This document shows positions 1 to 8,683 of a stretch of DNA of 64,000 nucleotides, one piece after another (the first letter of the stretch is position 1; every line of letters begins with the position of its first letter). The notes beneath the pieces were generated by a model. The model made no database searches. It was not told the DNA's origin and saw only the letters and a list, made by a program, of their open reading frames with translations. The stretch covers positions 1 through 64,000 of the forward strand of contig JAGLGN010000016.1 of the NCBI GenBank assembly GCA_023144005.1. The letters run 5' to 3'. This stretch comes from a bacterium. Lineage in GTDB: Bacteria; AUK180. The position numbers and the translations under genes were made by a program.

Positions 1-305
1 ACAGCATGTCATTTTTCCTCGAACATTCGCTCCTGCCTCTAAAAGCTCTAACGATTGTTCACTCCTTCCGGAACTCTCGGTTGGGCGCACGGCTGCGCCG
101 TGCTCGAGTGTGGTGGAGAAGCAGAGAAAAGAGAGTAGAAAATAACGAATAGAAGGAGAAGAAAAGGCCAACTATTCTGGATCAACAGCGCTTTTGCCAA
201 TTTATCCCCTTCTCTTCACCTTTCAACTTTTGAACTTGGAACCTTTGAACTTTTGAACAATCTTCTATGCCTCTATTTATGAAACAGTGCACTAGACGAA
301 CAATT
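1..305. repeat. Intergenic stretch with hairpin and TTTGAAC phrase repeats
   Basis: No gene is supported in this left-edge stretch. It holds a perfect 7-bp hairpin at 87-103 (GCACGGC/GCCGTGC, loop TGC), a purine-rich run at about 110-170, and at about 221-260 a tandem series of TTTGAAC-like octamers. These phrases recur in other intergenic regions of the window. A match to the TTTATGAATCAG terminus of element R2 follows at 276-293. Confidence 0.6.
276..293 (+). repeat. Remnant of R2 terminal motif
   Basis: TTTATGAAACAGTGCACT matches the R2 terminal motif (TTTATGAATCAGAACACT) at 15 of 18 positions. It sits just upstream of the promoter of the lipoprotein gene at 355. Too short to prove descent from R2. 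Confidence 0.4.
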
Positions 306-333
306 TTGCATTTTCCCCAAAATACTGTATAAT
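306..333 (+). promoter_or_regulatory. Promoter of lipoprotein gene at 355
   Basis: TTGCAT at 306-311 and TATAAT at 328-333 are separated by 16 nt. A GGAGG Shine-Dalgarno site follows at 346-350, 4 nt before the ATG at 355. This gene therefore has an ordinary leadered start. Confidence 0.65.
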
Positions 334-354
334 CGGACAAAATATGGAGGCATC

Positions 355-693
355 ATGAAAAAACGAATAGCTGTCTTTGCGGTTCTGTTTATTGCTCTCT
401 TTCTCTTCCTGGGATGTAATGAGAATCCTGTTGTCCGAATAATAAACAACTCTTCACTTACCCTTGAAATTTGGATCGATTTCACTTATTTGGGAGATGT
501 AGACGGTAATACCATCACTGACTTCCCCGTTGATCCCGGTGTACATTACGTTTATTGCGAAGATGTCGGAACCGGTAATTATGTTTCCACTTACACTAAT
601 GCCCTTGAAACCAGCGGTTGCTCAAACAATCCGAACCGTTTCGAGTACACAATAACTTCCACAAAAGCGGGGATTTCCGGACTAGGCGATTAA
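355..693 (+). CDS. Small lipoprotein, unknown function
   Basis: A 112-residue protein with a short charged N-terminus, a hydrophobic stretch and a lipobox LFLGC with the acylated cysteine at residue 21, so it is probably anchored in a membrane facing the periplasm. The mature part is about 90 residues, polar, with a likely beta-rich fold (many V/T/Y) and a second cysteine near the C-terminus. I do not recognise a family. It stands alone with its own promoter and a GGAGG site that fixes the start. A perfect hairpin follows the stop codon. The gene is real on signal-peptide, ribosome-site and promoter evidence; its function is unknown. Confidence 0.75.
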   Translation: MKKRIAVFAVLFIALFLFLGCNENPVVRIINNSSLTLEIWIDFTYLGDVDGNTITDFPVDPGVHYVYCEDVGTGNYVSTYTNALETSGCSNNPNRFEYTITSTKAGISGLGD

Positions 694-694
694 T

Positions 695-715
695 CTCGTT
701 CACGGCGTGAACGAG
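695..715 (+). terminator. Hairpin after lipoprotein gene, no U-tract
   Basis: CTCGTTCAC/GTGAACGAG forms a perfect 9-bp stem with loop GGC two bases after the stop codon. No T-run follows, so it is a terminator or mRNA-stabilising hairpin only by position. Confidence 0.4.
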
Positions 716-912
716 AGCACGTGTAACGTAGATCAAGACAATTGACAGTTGACAATTAAAAGATAGAATACAAAGAAATTTCTCTCTCAAACAATTTTTC
801 TCATCATATCATCCATTTCCCTTACTTCCCACTGCACTTGTGCCTTGTGCACTTGTCCCTTGTGCTCTGCGAAGCATAACCTTGAACATTGAACTTTTGA
901 ACATTTGAACCT
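716..912. repeat. Phrase-repeat mosaic
   Basis: Contains ACAATTG-type repeats at about 737-760, a CACTTGTGCCTTGTG series at about 833-870, the TGCGAAGCAT join near 876, and TTGAACATT-type repeats at about 883-912. No gene is seen. The same phrases occur in other order elsewhere in the window. Confidence 0.55.
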
Positions 913-941
913 CTCTTCTTTGTGCTGCTCACAAAGAAGAG
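913..941. other. Perfect 12-bp inverted repeat beside tRNA
   Basis: CTCTTCTTTGTG (913-924) and CACAAAGAAGAG (930-941) are perfect complements around a 5-nt loop, just downstream of the tRNA-Asn gene. No T-run follows on either strand, so a classical terminator is not supported. It may act in 3'-end formation of the tRNA transcript. Confidence 0.5.
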
Positions 942-950
942 AAAAAGAAG

Positions 951-1022
951 CGCCTGAGCAGGGATTTGAACCCCGAACCTAATGATTAACAGTCATTTGC
1001 TCTACCATTGAGCTACTCAGGC
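951..1022 (-). tRNA. tRNA-Asn (GTT)
   Basis: Read on the minus strand, the acceptor stem GCCTGAG/CTCAGGC, D-arm GCTC/GAGC, anticodon stem AATGA/TCATT with loop CTGTTAA, and T-arm with TTCAAAT all fold into a standard 72-nt cloverleaf. The anticodon is GTT (Asn) and the discriminator is G, as usual for tRNA-Asn. The 3' CCA is not encoded, so it must be added after transcription. A perfect inverted repeat lies just beyond its 3' end. Confidence 0.95.
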
Positions 1023-1059
1023 GCATGAGAGAACATTATAAGTGTTTTTGTGAGAATTG

Positions 1060-2196
1060 TCAAGATTTTTTCCAGAACTTCCTGAATATAAAATACTGCA
1101 CGATAATAAAGGGAAATACAGACAGATACAGAGTCGAATATCCCACTTGATCTTTCAATGACAATAGGGCAAGAGGGACAAATGCGGGAACCAATCCTGT
1201 GATGGTGCCGAACAGGCCGATGACCTTTCCCCTGTTCGCCTTATTGCTTGCCGCGGCAAGCATCACATGTATAGAGCTCATTGACAATTGTATTACCATC
1301 CAGCCAAAGACGAACATGATCGCATTACCTGTGATCACCCACAAATAGATCAGGGTAAAGTGTATCACCTGCGCAATAAAAAAGAAGTATGGAGAGGACT
1401 TTTCGGTAATATATTTCCCCGTACTCAGAGACAGAACGCCTGCCAGAAATCCACCGACCGCGAAAATGAGATTTATCTTGAGCTCGTCATAATCTAGTTT
1501 ATCTGCCATAAATATCGAAGGCAGAGGACTGAAAAGCGTGTACTGCATTAATATGAAGAAGAAGGATCCAGCAAGAAAAAGGCCCGTAAGCTTGGTGTCC
1601 AAGTGCACCTTCCAAGTCCTTTCTGCCACCGCTGGCCTGATATCCTGCTCTTCGGCTACCCAGAACAATGTTATGAGGAAAGAAAGAAGTGAAAATACCG
1701 CCGTGACAAAGAATAGGTCAGCAACGGGCATCCCGCGGGACATGAGAAAGTATCCCAAAAGCGGGCCCAAACCGAATCCCATAATAAAATATGCCTGAAA
1801 TAGCGAAAAAGCCTTCCCCATATTCTTCTTTGACGAAGTATTTGCGAGAAGTCCGCTTAGAGCCGGGAAATTCAGAGATGCCAGCACGCAGTAGATGAAA
1901 TACAGTGCGATAAGGACCTTATAGGAACGCACAAGCCCCATGCAGATGAATATCATCGGCATCAGCGACTGCAGGATGAGAAGAAGTGTCTTTTTCTTGT
2001 ATATATCCGCAAGATAGCCCCCGGGAAATTGAAACATGGTAATGCCGATATTGAAAAATGAGTATGCCAGCCCCACAGCGAACTCTGTAGCTCCCAGCTG
2101 TTTCAAATAGACGGGAAAGATATAAAGCCATGTAAATAAGCCGACAACCGTCAGAAATCTGTTGATCGGAATGAGTTGAATATTTCTTTCTATCAT
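1060..2196 (-). CDS. Major facilitator superfamily transporter
   Basis: A 378-residue integral membrane protein with about 12 hydrophobic segments and an MFS-type loop between helices 2 and 3 (QFPGGYLADIYKKK, resembling GxLaDrxGrr). The substrate cannot be told from sequence; the overall look is of a drug or sugar efflux-type MFS. It starts 7 nt after the exonuclease III stop codon, with GAGGG about 6 nt before its ATG, so the two genes form an operon. The C-terminus ends with a basic tail (RKFWKKS). Family assignment is firm; function is not. Confidence 0.85.
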   Translation of the reverse strand: MIERNIQLIPINRFLTVVGLFTWLYIFPVYLKQLGATEFAVGLAYSFFNIGITMFQFPGGYLADIYKKKTLLLILQSLMPMIFICMGLVRSYKVLIALYFIYCVLASLNFPALSGLLANTSSKKNMGKAFSLFQAYFIMGFGLGPLLGYFLMSRGMPVADLFFVTAVFSLLSFLITLFWVAEEQDIRPAVAERTWKVHLDTKLTGLFLAGSFFFILMQYTLFSPLPSIFMADKLDYDELKINLIFAVGGFLAGVLSLSTGKYITEKSSPYFFFIAQVIHFTLIYLWVITGNAIMFVFGWMVIQLSMSSIHVMLAAASNKANRGKVIGLFGTITGLVPAFVPLALLSLKDQVGYSTLYLSVFPFIIVQYFIFRKFWKKS

Positions 2197-2203
2197 ATTA
2201 CCC

Positions 2204-2968
2204 TCATATCTCCAGGATCAACTCCACCGGACAATGGTCCGATCCCATTACGGATGTCAGCATATCAGCGGATATGATCTTTTCAGAGAGGTCTTCGGAT
2301 ACAAAGAAATAATCAATGCGCCAGCCTACATCCCTTTCTCTGGCGCGTGTTTTGTAATCCCACCATGAATATTTCACTTTGTCCGCGTTCATCTTTCTGA
2401 ATGTATCAACAAAACCCGAGGAAATAAATTCATCTATCCACGCCCGTTCAATAGGCAAAAACCCCGAACGGGTGCTGTTCGGCTTCGGACGGGCAAGGTC
2501 GATCTCTTTGTGCGCGGTATTGAAGTCCCCGCAGACAATGACAGAAAAACCATTTTTAATGTCCGCCTTCACCTTTTTCAAAAAGGCATTATAAAAGCCC
2601 ATTTTATATTCTAATCTGGCGTGGTCTCTCTGTCCATTGGGGAAATAGATATTATATATCAGAATATTTTCCTTTTTAAGTGCAAGCACTCGCCCCTCAC
2701 CCTCGTAAGCGGTATCATCCAGGTCTGCACAATAGAGCTCAAGCGGAACCTGTGTCAGGGAAGCAACGCCGCTATAGCCTTTCTTCTCCGCTGAATCGGA
2801 GAATACCGTACCGAATACACCGCTTCGGAGCTCTTCGGGGAATTGATCGCTTTCAGCTTTAGTTTCCTGGAACATAAGAATATCATATTCCTCATTCCTC
2901 AGCCATTCGAGAGCGTCTTTTTTGTGTATGGCACGAATACCGTTGATATTCCATGATATCAATCTCAT
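2204..2968 (-). CDS. xth: Exodeoxyribonuclease III (AP endonuclease)
   Basis: 254 residues covering the whole Xth/ExoA family of endonuclease/exonuclease/phosphatase fold proteins, which cleave abasic sites and trim 3' ends in base excision repair. Visible catalytic motifs in order: SWNING near the start (Asn metal ligand), FQETK (metal-binding Glu), CGDFNTAH (Asp and Asn of the active site) and GSDHCPVEL near the C-terminus (Asp-His pair). Length is typical. GGGAG precedes the ATG. It is first in a two-gene operon with the MFS transporter. Nothing appears missing; confidence is high. Confidence 0.95.
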   Translation of the reverse strand: MRLISWNINGIRAIHKKDALEWLRNEEYDILMFQETKAESDQFPEELRSGVFGTVFSDSAEKKGYSGVASLTQVPLELYCADLDDTAYEGEGRVLALKKENILIYNIYFPNGQRDHARLEYKMGFYNAFLKKVKADIKNGFSVIVCGDFNTAHKEIDLARPKPNSTRSGFLPIERAWIDEFISSGFVDTFRKMNADKVKYSWWDYKTRARERDVGWRIDYFFVSEDLSEKIISADMLTSVMGSDHCPVELILEI

Positions 2969-3621
2969 ATCATTCTTCTCCCGGGTTTTTTTCCAAAGGA
3001 AAAAAGCAGTGTGAAGTGTTGAGTGTGAAGTGTAAAGTGGGTATAAAATAGCAAGTAGCGAAAAATGGAAAAAGAAGAGAAAGGAGATTCGGCGAAGTGG
3101 AAAGATAGCTCCCTTGCTGCGCTATGCATGACTCTCTCCAATTCTTCATTTTTTTTCCCAGTGCTCTATTGTTTCTCTCCCTACATACAAATTCTATCAT
3201 CCTATTTCTTCTTCATTTCTTCTTTACTTGACACTCCACACCTCACACTCCACACTTGCTTAGCAAGCTCACACTTGCTGAGCAGTATCAGCTTCATGGA
3301 AATATTTTATAGGATTTGCGGTTTAAATGCAACTAATAAATGCAGGATAGAGGCTAGAGGTTCGAGGTTCGAGGTTGGTTTGGGAAGGAGAAAAGAGAGA
3401 GGCTAGAATTCGAAGATGTGTGGAGTGGAGAGGATTGTTCAAAGGTTGAAATGTTCAAAAGTTCAAGGTTGATAAACGGATGATAAGGTTATAGGGTGTA
3501 GGTAAAAAAAGAGGGAAGGAATAGGAGAAAATGATATTTGATTTTCTTCACACCGTACTTCCAACCTCGTACTCAGCCTGCGCAGTAGGCTGTTGGGTCC
3601 ACTGGTGCGTTGCGAAGCATA
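2969..3621. repeat. Long intergenic phrase mosaic with an inverted R3 copy
   Basis: About 650 nt without a supported gene. Present: an 8-bp T/A hairpin near 2988-3006; AAGTGTG-type repeats at about 3010-3045; CACTCCACACC repeats at about 3230-3270; a partly palindromic TTGCTTAGCAAGC near 3257; GAGGTTCGAGG repeats at about 3350-3380; a minus-strand copy of repeat R3 (3362-3430); TTCAAAGG repeats at about 3434-3470; GATAAGG repeats at about 3470-3500; and TGCGAAGCATA right beside the sugar transferase stop codon. Confidence 0.6.
3362..3430 (-). repeat. Repeat R3, inverted copy
   Basis: The reverse complement matches 59858-59922 and 63745-63811: the shared run is CACACATCTTCGAAT, then a pyrimidine-rich CTCTCTCTTTTCTCC, then TTCCCAAACCAACCTC. 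It lacks the first 30 nt present in the other two copies. Confidence 0.65.
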
Positions 3622-4260
3622 CTACTTAGGGGAATTTGAAAGCAGCAGGAAGAGGAGGCTAACCCAGGGGACAGTTTTCCGCACAGGGAAAAGGAAGCGC
3701 GAACTGATCTTGGCACCCACCATAAATATTGTTTTGGTCATATACCAGAAATAGAGTTTCAGAGACTTGTTCCTGATCCAGTGTATATCCCAATAGAGTT
3801 TTTCCCTCGGAGAGGAATAATAATCGCCTTCCACCTGCGCAATGCCTGATAAGCCTGGCAATACGGTAAATCTCTCTTTGTAATCCTCAATGGAAGCAAG
3901 GTTGGAATAGAACCTGACCGGCCTTACCGGTCTGGGGCCTATGAAAGACATCTCGCCACGGACCACATTTATCAATTGGGGTAGCTCATCCAATTTAGTA
4001 TGCCTGAGCAGCTTTCCCAATGGTGTCTTAAGGTTAAGTTCGTCTGTTAAGAGTGCTTTCCCCACGATCGCCTCCGCATTGATCTTAAGGGAACGGAATT
4101 TGTACATCACAAATCTGTGCCCGAATCGGCCGATCCTGATGCCTGAATAGAATATCGGAGCGCCGGGCTCAAATATATATATCGCTATGGCGATCAATAA
4201 CATAAGAGGCGAAAGTAAAAGCAATAAAATAAGGGCCAACATCCTTTCCCACATATTCAT
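3622..4260 (-). CDS. Undecaprenyl-phosphate sugar-1-phosphate transferase
   Basis: 212 residues of the bacterial sugar transferase family (WcaJ/PglC type, polyprenyl-phosphate phosphoglycosyl transferase), which loads the first sugar phosphate on the lipid carrier for exopolysaccharide or glycan synthesis at the inner membrane. Visible: an N-terminal hydrophobic helix (residues 5-30), the motif YKFRSL after it, HTKLDELPQLINVV, MSFIGPRPVRPV and LPGLSGIAQVEG, all signature blocks. It resembles the short catalytic form without the extra N-terminal domain. No other polysaccharide genes are adjacent; the nearest possible partner is the O-antigen-ligase-like gene at 54.5 kb. The region downstream is a repeat mosaic. 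Confidence 0.9.
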   Translation of the reverse strand: MNMWERMLALILLLLLSPLMLLIAIAIYIFEPGAPIFYSGIRIGRFGHRFVMYKFRSLKINAEAIVGKALLTDELNLKTPLGKLLRHTKLDELPQLINVVRGEMSFIGPRPVRPVRFYSNLASIEDYKERFTVLPGLSGIAQVEGDYYSSPREKLYWDIHWIRNKSLKLYFWYMTKTIFMVGAKISSRFLFPVRKTVPWVSLLFLLLSNSPK

Positions 4261-4358
4261 TGAACAAGAGAATACAATAATTATGCCACATAGTAACTAC
4301 TTTATTATTGGGCGTTTAGGCGAATGTCGATAATATTGTGAACACCGATGTACAGGAA

Positions 4359-5780
4359 TTAACCCTTAATGTCCTTTTTGCTGATATTGTGCTTTTTCAT
4401 TCTCAATTCAAGTATCCTTCTATTGGTCCCAAGGAATTCTGAGATCTCCTGATTGGACATTTCGGGATGCAGGGCCAAGGCGCGCAGAATGATCTCCTTC
4501 TCGGCATCCTCCTGCATGAAATTCAAATGCTCAAAGCCGTTCTCTATGGGTAAAAGGCAGCGGACCTTGACCATATTCTCACCAACGCCCTCTTCGCTTT
4601 CGACAGGTGTATGAGAGGTCAAGGAGATCTGAAGTGTCTCATCTCCAAGATAATCTCCTTTTTCCATGATAACACCTTTTTCAATGATGTTCTCCAACTC
4701 CCGCACATTTCCCGGATACTCATAATTCATCAATTTTGAAAGCGCTTCCGGAGAAATGCCTTTTATCTTCTTTGAATTCTTCAGAGAGAATTTCTTCATG
4801 AAAAAACTTGAAAGCAGCGGGATATCCTCTTTACGCTGTTTTAACGGAGGAAGATTTATCCGGATAACATTAAGCCGGTAATAGAGATCCTCTCTGAAGC
4901 GCTTCTCAGCGACCTCTTCCTCTATATCCTTATTTGTACTGGCAATGAATCTGACATCGATCCTAATGCTTTTGACCCCGCCGACGCGTCTTATCTCTCT
5001 GTTCTGTACCGCATTCAGTAGTTTCGCCTGCAGTTTCGGCGACATCTCTGATATCTCGTCCAGAAAAACGGTCCCGCCGTTGGCGACCTCAAAAAGGCCG
5101 GGCTTCTCTGTCATCGCTCCCGTGAAAGCGCCTCGTTCATATCCGAAGAGCTCCGCTTCCAGAAGATCTTCAGGAACCGCAGCACAATTAATGACGATAA
5201 AGGGGCCGCTCTTTCTCTTTGAAACATAATGAATGGTCCTTGCCACAAGATCCTTGCCAGTGCCGGATTGCCCCGTCAGCAGTATATTTGCCGCCGATCC
5301 TGATATCTCTGAGATGATATCAAAGATCTCTTTCATCTTTCTGTTCTTGCCTACAACACCGGGAAAAGCCCTCTCTATCTCACTGGAAAGGTATGACTTT
5401 TCATTCCTGACGATCAAGTACATATCAATCGCCTCCTTCACCATCTTGTGTAGTATCTCAAAATCAAAGGGCTTGGAAATAAAATCGTATGCCCCTACCT
5501 TAACCGCGTTAACCGCGCTTTCTACCGAACCGTAAGCCGTAATAAGTATCACGGGAACATCAAAATCGATCTTCTTGACCTCTTTGAGAACTTCAATCCC
5601 TGATATATCGGGCATTTTAAGGTCTGTAAGCACACAATGAGGTTTGAACTTACTGAATTCTTTCAAACCGCTCTTGCCATTGTATGCGGTCTTCACCTGA
5701 TATTTCTTCTTCTCGAAGTTTATCTTCATTACATTGACAAGATTTTCTTCATCATCTATTATCAGAACTCTATACATCAT
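4359..5780 (-). CDS. NtrC-family sigma-54 response regulator
   Basis: 473 residues: receiver (about 1-118) with the acidic pair DDEE, phospho-acceptor Asp in LTDLKMPD, Thr in ITAYGS and Lys in SKPF; AAA+ domain (about 140-370) with Walker A GQSGTGKD, intact GAFTGA sigma-54 loop and Walker B VFLDEI; and a C-terminal Fis-like helix-turn-helix (NQEISEFLG). It should activate sigma-54 promoters when phosphorylated. The gene overlaps the kinase stop codon by TGATG, so the pair is translationally coupled; I chose the ATG in that overlap over an in-frame GTG one codon earlier. Its targets are not evident. Confidence 0.95.
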   Translation of the reverse strand: MMYRVLIIDDEENLVNVMKINFEKKKYQVKTAYNGKSGLKEFSKFKPHCVLTDLKMPDISGIEVLKEVKKIDFDVPVILITAYGSVESAVNAVKVGAYDFISKPFDFEILHKMVKEAIDMYLIVRNEKSYLSSEIERAFPGVVGKNRKMKEIFDIISEISGSAANILLTGQSGTGKDLVARTIHYVSKRKSGPFIVINCAAVPEDLLEAELFGYERGAFTGAMTEKPGLFEVANGGTVFLDEISEMSPKLQAKLLNAVQNREIRRVGGVKSIRIDVRFIASTNKDIEEEVAEKRFREDLYYRLNVIRINLPPLKQRKEDIPLLSSFFMKKFSLKNSKKIKGISPEALSKLMNYEYPGNVRELENIIEKGVIMEKGDYLGDETLQISLTSHTPVESEEGVGENMVKVRCLLPIENGFEHLNFMQEDAEKEIILRALALHPEMSNQEISEFLGTNRRILELRMKKHNISKKDIKG

Positions 5781-7144
5781 CACCTCAGTAGTATTCTAAA
5801 GACCGTTCTGTCCGCGGAACTTTCAACTTCAATACGCCCGCCGTGATTATCAATGATCTTTTTCACGATGGAAAGCCCCAGGCCTACGCCCTTTGTATCA
5901 CTTGTAACAAACGGTTCCCATATCCTTTCTAACTCGACTTCAGGTATCATCGGGCCATTGTTCTCGATCTCTATTATCAAGATCCTCTGGCGATTCTTGG
6001 TCACCTTGATATCTATATATGGTCCGGATGAATTGAATCGCGTCAAGGCCGTGCTGGCATTCTCGCAGATATTGAATATCACGTTCTTCAAGAGCATATC
6101 ATCTACCTCAAAAAACAATGTTGTCGCGTTTATATTTACCTTGAGATCGATATCATCCGAAATTATGTTCAGGATATCGTCCTTCAGGTTCAAAAAGAAA
6201 TCCTTTATGTCTATTCGGTTCTTATTGATCTCGAAAGGCCGGGAGAAGTTAAGCATCTTCTCTACCAGATTGGATAAACGCTCGGTTTCTTTTATAATAT
6301 AGTCAAGAAGTTTAATATTTGACTCATCCTTCTCATCGTCCTTAATGGTAGAAGCGGAGGCCTTGATCGTTCCCAGGGGGTTTCTTAATTCATGCGCGAC
6401 CATTGAGCTGAATTTACCCATGGTGGACAATTCACTGTTTCTCTCGATCTCCTTTCTCAGAACATTTTCAGTAAGAATATCCTTGAAGAAAGCATATGTC
6501 AGGCCATGGTATTTCCTGACATAAAGATCATGCTCACGACCGTTAAAGATAACGCTCTCAAAATGCTCCGTAACTCCCTCAGACAAGGAATTCAATTGCG
6601 CCTGTATACTTTTTCCGGTAAGCGCGATCTTCTCGAGCTTCTCAAGAGAGCGTATGCCCATTCCCGCGGATGAAAAAAGCGGTATTCCACTCTGAGAAAA
6701 TATCGCGATGGGCCCATCAAGAAATCCTGTCATACCAGTAAGTTCCGGCGTAGATCTCAATGCCGCCAGATTGAGCAGAAATAGAAATATACCGGCAAGA
6801 AGCCCTATCAATAATGAAGTGCCTGAATTTCCCTTTTTCCGGTAATGTACGCGCAAATACTTAAAATCATTTGCCGCCATCTCCTTCATTTCAAAACAAA
6901 GATCCCCGGTGACCTTACCTATGTTAACGGGCGCTCCGCTGTCAAGGATGTCTATCACCTCAACACCTTCTATCATCAGAAAATCTATAAATGTTTCACT
7001 TGTCAGATCGCCTTTAGTATGCGCATCGTAAACAAGAGCTTTTTCTTTGGATAATTGAATATTATTATTGATCCCGCCAAGGATCAGAGACGCGGAAAAT
7101 ACCAGTACCGCTAATATCAATGGGAGTACAACCTTCTTTACCAT
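5780..7144 (-). CDS. Membrane sensor histidine kinase, partner of NtrC regulator
   Basis: 454 residues: transmembrane helix at about 5-24, a small extracytoplasmic region, second helix at about 107-128, a PAS-like linker, then HisKA with the phospho-acceptor in VAHELRNPLG, N-box FNICENAS, and the ATP-binding G-box GVGLGLSIVKK. All catalytic residues are present, so it is a working kinase by sequence. It overlaps the downstream response regulator by one base (TGATG), making them a cognate pair. Its promoter lies over the end of the adenosine deaminase gene and its ATG is 6 nt past the -10 box, implying a leaderless transcript. The signal sensed is unknown. Confidence 0.93.
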   Translation of the reverse strand: MVKKVVLPLILAVLVFSASLILGGINNNIQLSKEKALVYDAHTKGDLTSETFIDFLMIEGVEVIDILDSGAPVNIGKVTGDLCFEMKEMAANDFKYLRVHYRKKGNSGTSLLIGLLAGIFLFLLNLAALRSTPELTGMTGFLDGPIAIFSQSGIPLFSSAGMGIRSLEKLEKIALTGKSIQAQLNSLSEGVTEHFESVIFNGREHDLYVRKYHGLTYAFFKDILTENVLRKEIERNSELSTMGKFSSMVAHELRNPLGTIKASASTIKDDEKDESNIKLLDYIIKETERLSNLVEKMLNFSRPFEINKNRIDIKDFFLNLKDDILNIISDDIDLKVNINATTLFFEVDDMLLKNVIFNICENASTALTRFNSSGPYIDIKVTKNRQRILIIEIENNGPMIPEVELERIWEPFVTSDTKGVGLGLSIVKKIIDNHGGRIEVESSADRTVFRILLR

Positions 7145-7150
7145 GGGAAT

Positions 7151-7179
7151 ATTTTACCATTAACACGAGAAATTTACAA
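7151..7179 (-). promoter_or_regulatory. Promoter of histidine kinase, leaderless type
   Basis: On the minus strand TTGTAA (7174-7179), a 17-nt spacer, TAAAAT (7151-7156), then 6 nt and the ATG at 7144. No Shine-Dalgarno site is present. The predicted start of transcription coincides with the start codon. Confidence 0.55.
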
Positions 7180-8286
7180 ATCAGAACACTCTAGCTCGGA
7201 TAAGAGCGCAGCCCTCTCCTTATCATTCAGGAGCCAGGAACTTTCGATGGAATTGCGGCAGGTGCGAAAGAGAAATTCTTTTCCATAAAGATCGTACATA
7301 AATGACATTACACAGGCATTATCTCCGTACTTCCACATCGCTGGGTCATCGGAATTGAGCGTCACCTTTATACCGGCATCAAGAAGCCGGTCAAGGTGAA
7401 GGTCATCCAAACTTTCTATGAAGAAATTATAATTGGAGACTGGATTGGATTCAAGGCGGATATCCTGTTCTATCATCATTTCGATCATATCACTTCCCTT
7501 GTGAGAGCTTTTCCAAAGAGGGATGGCATGTCCGATCCCGCTCAGACGGAATTGCTTCAATACGACTAAAATATTATCCAGATTCTCCTCTTGCGTACAC
7601 ATCTCTCCGGTGTGGACGGTCCTCTTAATTTCGGTATCGAAGGTTAGCTCAAAGGCCTTCAAATGCTTTTCGGGGGGATTCAATGTCTCTTCGCAAGCCA
7701 GATCAATACCAAGTATGCGACCCTCGAATTTCAGAAATTCCCTGACCAGATCCTCTGTATAAACCGGGTCACTGCCCCTGTCAAGCGACAGTATCAGGCC
7801 GACCTTAACACCGGTCTGCTCAAATGCTTTCTGAAAAGCATCTAAGGATATCGAAATTATTTCCTCTATGCTCAGTCCCGCTTTCGTATGATACTGCGGC
7901 GCAAAGCGGGTTTCGGCAAACCGGGTATTCTGTGACCTGAGATAGCTGCAATGGGCAAATGCCATTGCGAAAAGATCCTCCTTCGTCTGCATCATATTGA
8001 TCGAGGAAAGAAATACATCTGTAATATTGTATTTGCGCATATCCTGCTGAAAAGTCATAAGTTTTTCGGGAGAATCAATTATCCTATCCCCTTCACCCCT
8101 GTATTTAATGACATTTCCGAAGAAATCCCTCTCGGGAAGAAAGAGGTGCTCATTTTTCTTTGCGTAGAAATTATATATGGAAGCGGCGGGAACCGAACCG
8201 TCCCAATGTATGTGCAGGGGGACGACTGGTAAGCTCATCATGGCTTTTATTTTACTTTTTTCCGGCTGAGATAAAATCGTTTTCAT
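7174..8286 (-). CDS. add: Adenosine deaminase family protein
   Basis: 370 residues of the adenosine/AMP deaminase (amidohydrolase) family, which hydrolyse adenosine to inosine in purine salvage. Metal and substrate motifs in order: HIHWDGS (the HxH zinc pair, with Trp replacing the usual Leu), HTGE (zinc His plus catalytic Glu), GHAIP (His), and SLNSDDPAMW (catalytic Asp pair). The substrate loop ESNPVSNY replaces the usual ECPTSN, so specificity for adenosine is likely but not certain; adenine or another nucleoside is possible. It is transcribed alone from a strong promoter that is back-to-back with that of the NfeD-slipin operon and appears leaderless. Confidence 0.85.
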   Translation of the reverse strand: MKTILSQPEKSKIKAMMSLPVVPLHIHWDGSVPAASIYNFYAKKNEHLFLPERDFFGNVIKYRGEGDRIIDSPEKLMTFQQDMRKYNITDVFLSSINMMQTKEDLFAMAFAHCSYLRSQNTRFAETRFAPQYHTKAGLSIEEIISISLDAFQKAFEQTGVKVGLILSLDRGSDPVYTEDLVREFLKFEGRILGIDLACEETLNPPEKHLKAFELTFDTEIKRTVHTGEMCTQEENLDNILVVLKQFRLSGIGHAIPLWKSSHKGSDMIEMMIEQDIRLESNPVSNYNFFIESLDDLHLDRLLDAGIKVTLNSDDPAMWKYGDNACVMSFMYDLYGKEFLFRTCRNSIESSWLLNDKERAALLSELECSDL

Positions 8287-8295
8287 TTATCAGGT

Positions 8296-8324
8296 ATTTT
8301 ACACGATGGAAAAACAAATGTCAA
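8296..8324 (-). promoter_or_regulatory. Promoter of adenosine deaminase, leaderless type
   Basis: Minus strand TTGACA (8319-8324), 17-nt spacer, TAAAAT (8296-8301), then 9 nt and the ATG at 8286. No Shine-Dalgarno sequence precedes the ATG. Confidence 0.7.
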
Positions 8325-8347
8325 ACTCTATTTTTCCCAAATTTCGC

Positions 8348-8375
8348 TTGACTTATGTTCAAAATCCCTTATAAT
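8348..8375 (+). promoter_or_regulatory. Promoter of NfeD-slipin-HU operon
   Basis: TTGACT (8348-8353), 16-nt spacer, TATAAT (8370-8375). The leader carries GAGGG at 8382-8386, so this side of the divergent pair is leadered, unlike the adenosine deaminase side. Confidence 0.75.
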
Positions 8376-8395
8376 ATATACGAGGGTTTTAAAAA

Positions 8396-8683
8396 ATGAC
8401 ACTACTTCTATTGGTCATCGTGCTTATTATCGTAGTATTTCTTGCAGCTATTGCTGTTTACATATCAATAATGGCGCATTTGGAGCAGGTTGCTACCGGC
8501 CCCGAAGGCCTCATCGATTCTACAGGAAGAGCGCTCACCAAGATCAATTCCCAAGGGGGAGAGATCTTCATCAAGGGAGAAAGGTGGAAAGCAGTTTCAT
8601 CAAAAAATATCAACAAGGGCGCACGCGTCAAGGTAAAAACCCTTCTGGATGAAATGAGATTAGAAGTTGAGGAGGAAATTTGA
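8396..8683 (+). CDS. Short NfeD-like membrane protein
   Basis: 95 residues: one N-terminal transmembrane helix (about 3-27) followed by an NfeD-type OB-fold ([31 protein letters not shown]). NfeD proteins pair with SPFH/slipin proteins in membrane microdomains. This is the short form lacking the serine-protease part. Its stop overlaps the slipin start as ATGA, which is the classic NfeD-slipin arrangement and supports the call. Confidence 0.85.
   Translation: MTLLLLVIVLIIVVFLAAIAVYISIMAHLEQVATGPEGLIDSTGRALTKINSQGGEIFIKGERWKAVSSKNINKGARVKVKTLLDEMRLEVEEEI

Noticed and set aside
913-941. 12-bp inverted repeat as an intrinsic terminator of the tRNA
   Set aside because: No T-run follows it on the strand that would be transcribed.
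2970-3406. Overlapping short frames in the long gap before the sugar transferase
   Set aside because: They consist of Ser/His/Thr/Leu-rich translations of the CACTTCACA-type repeats.
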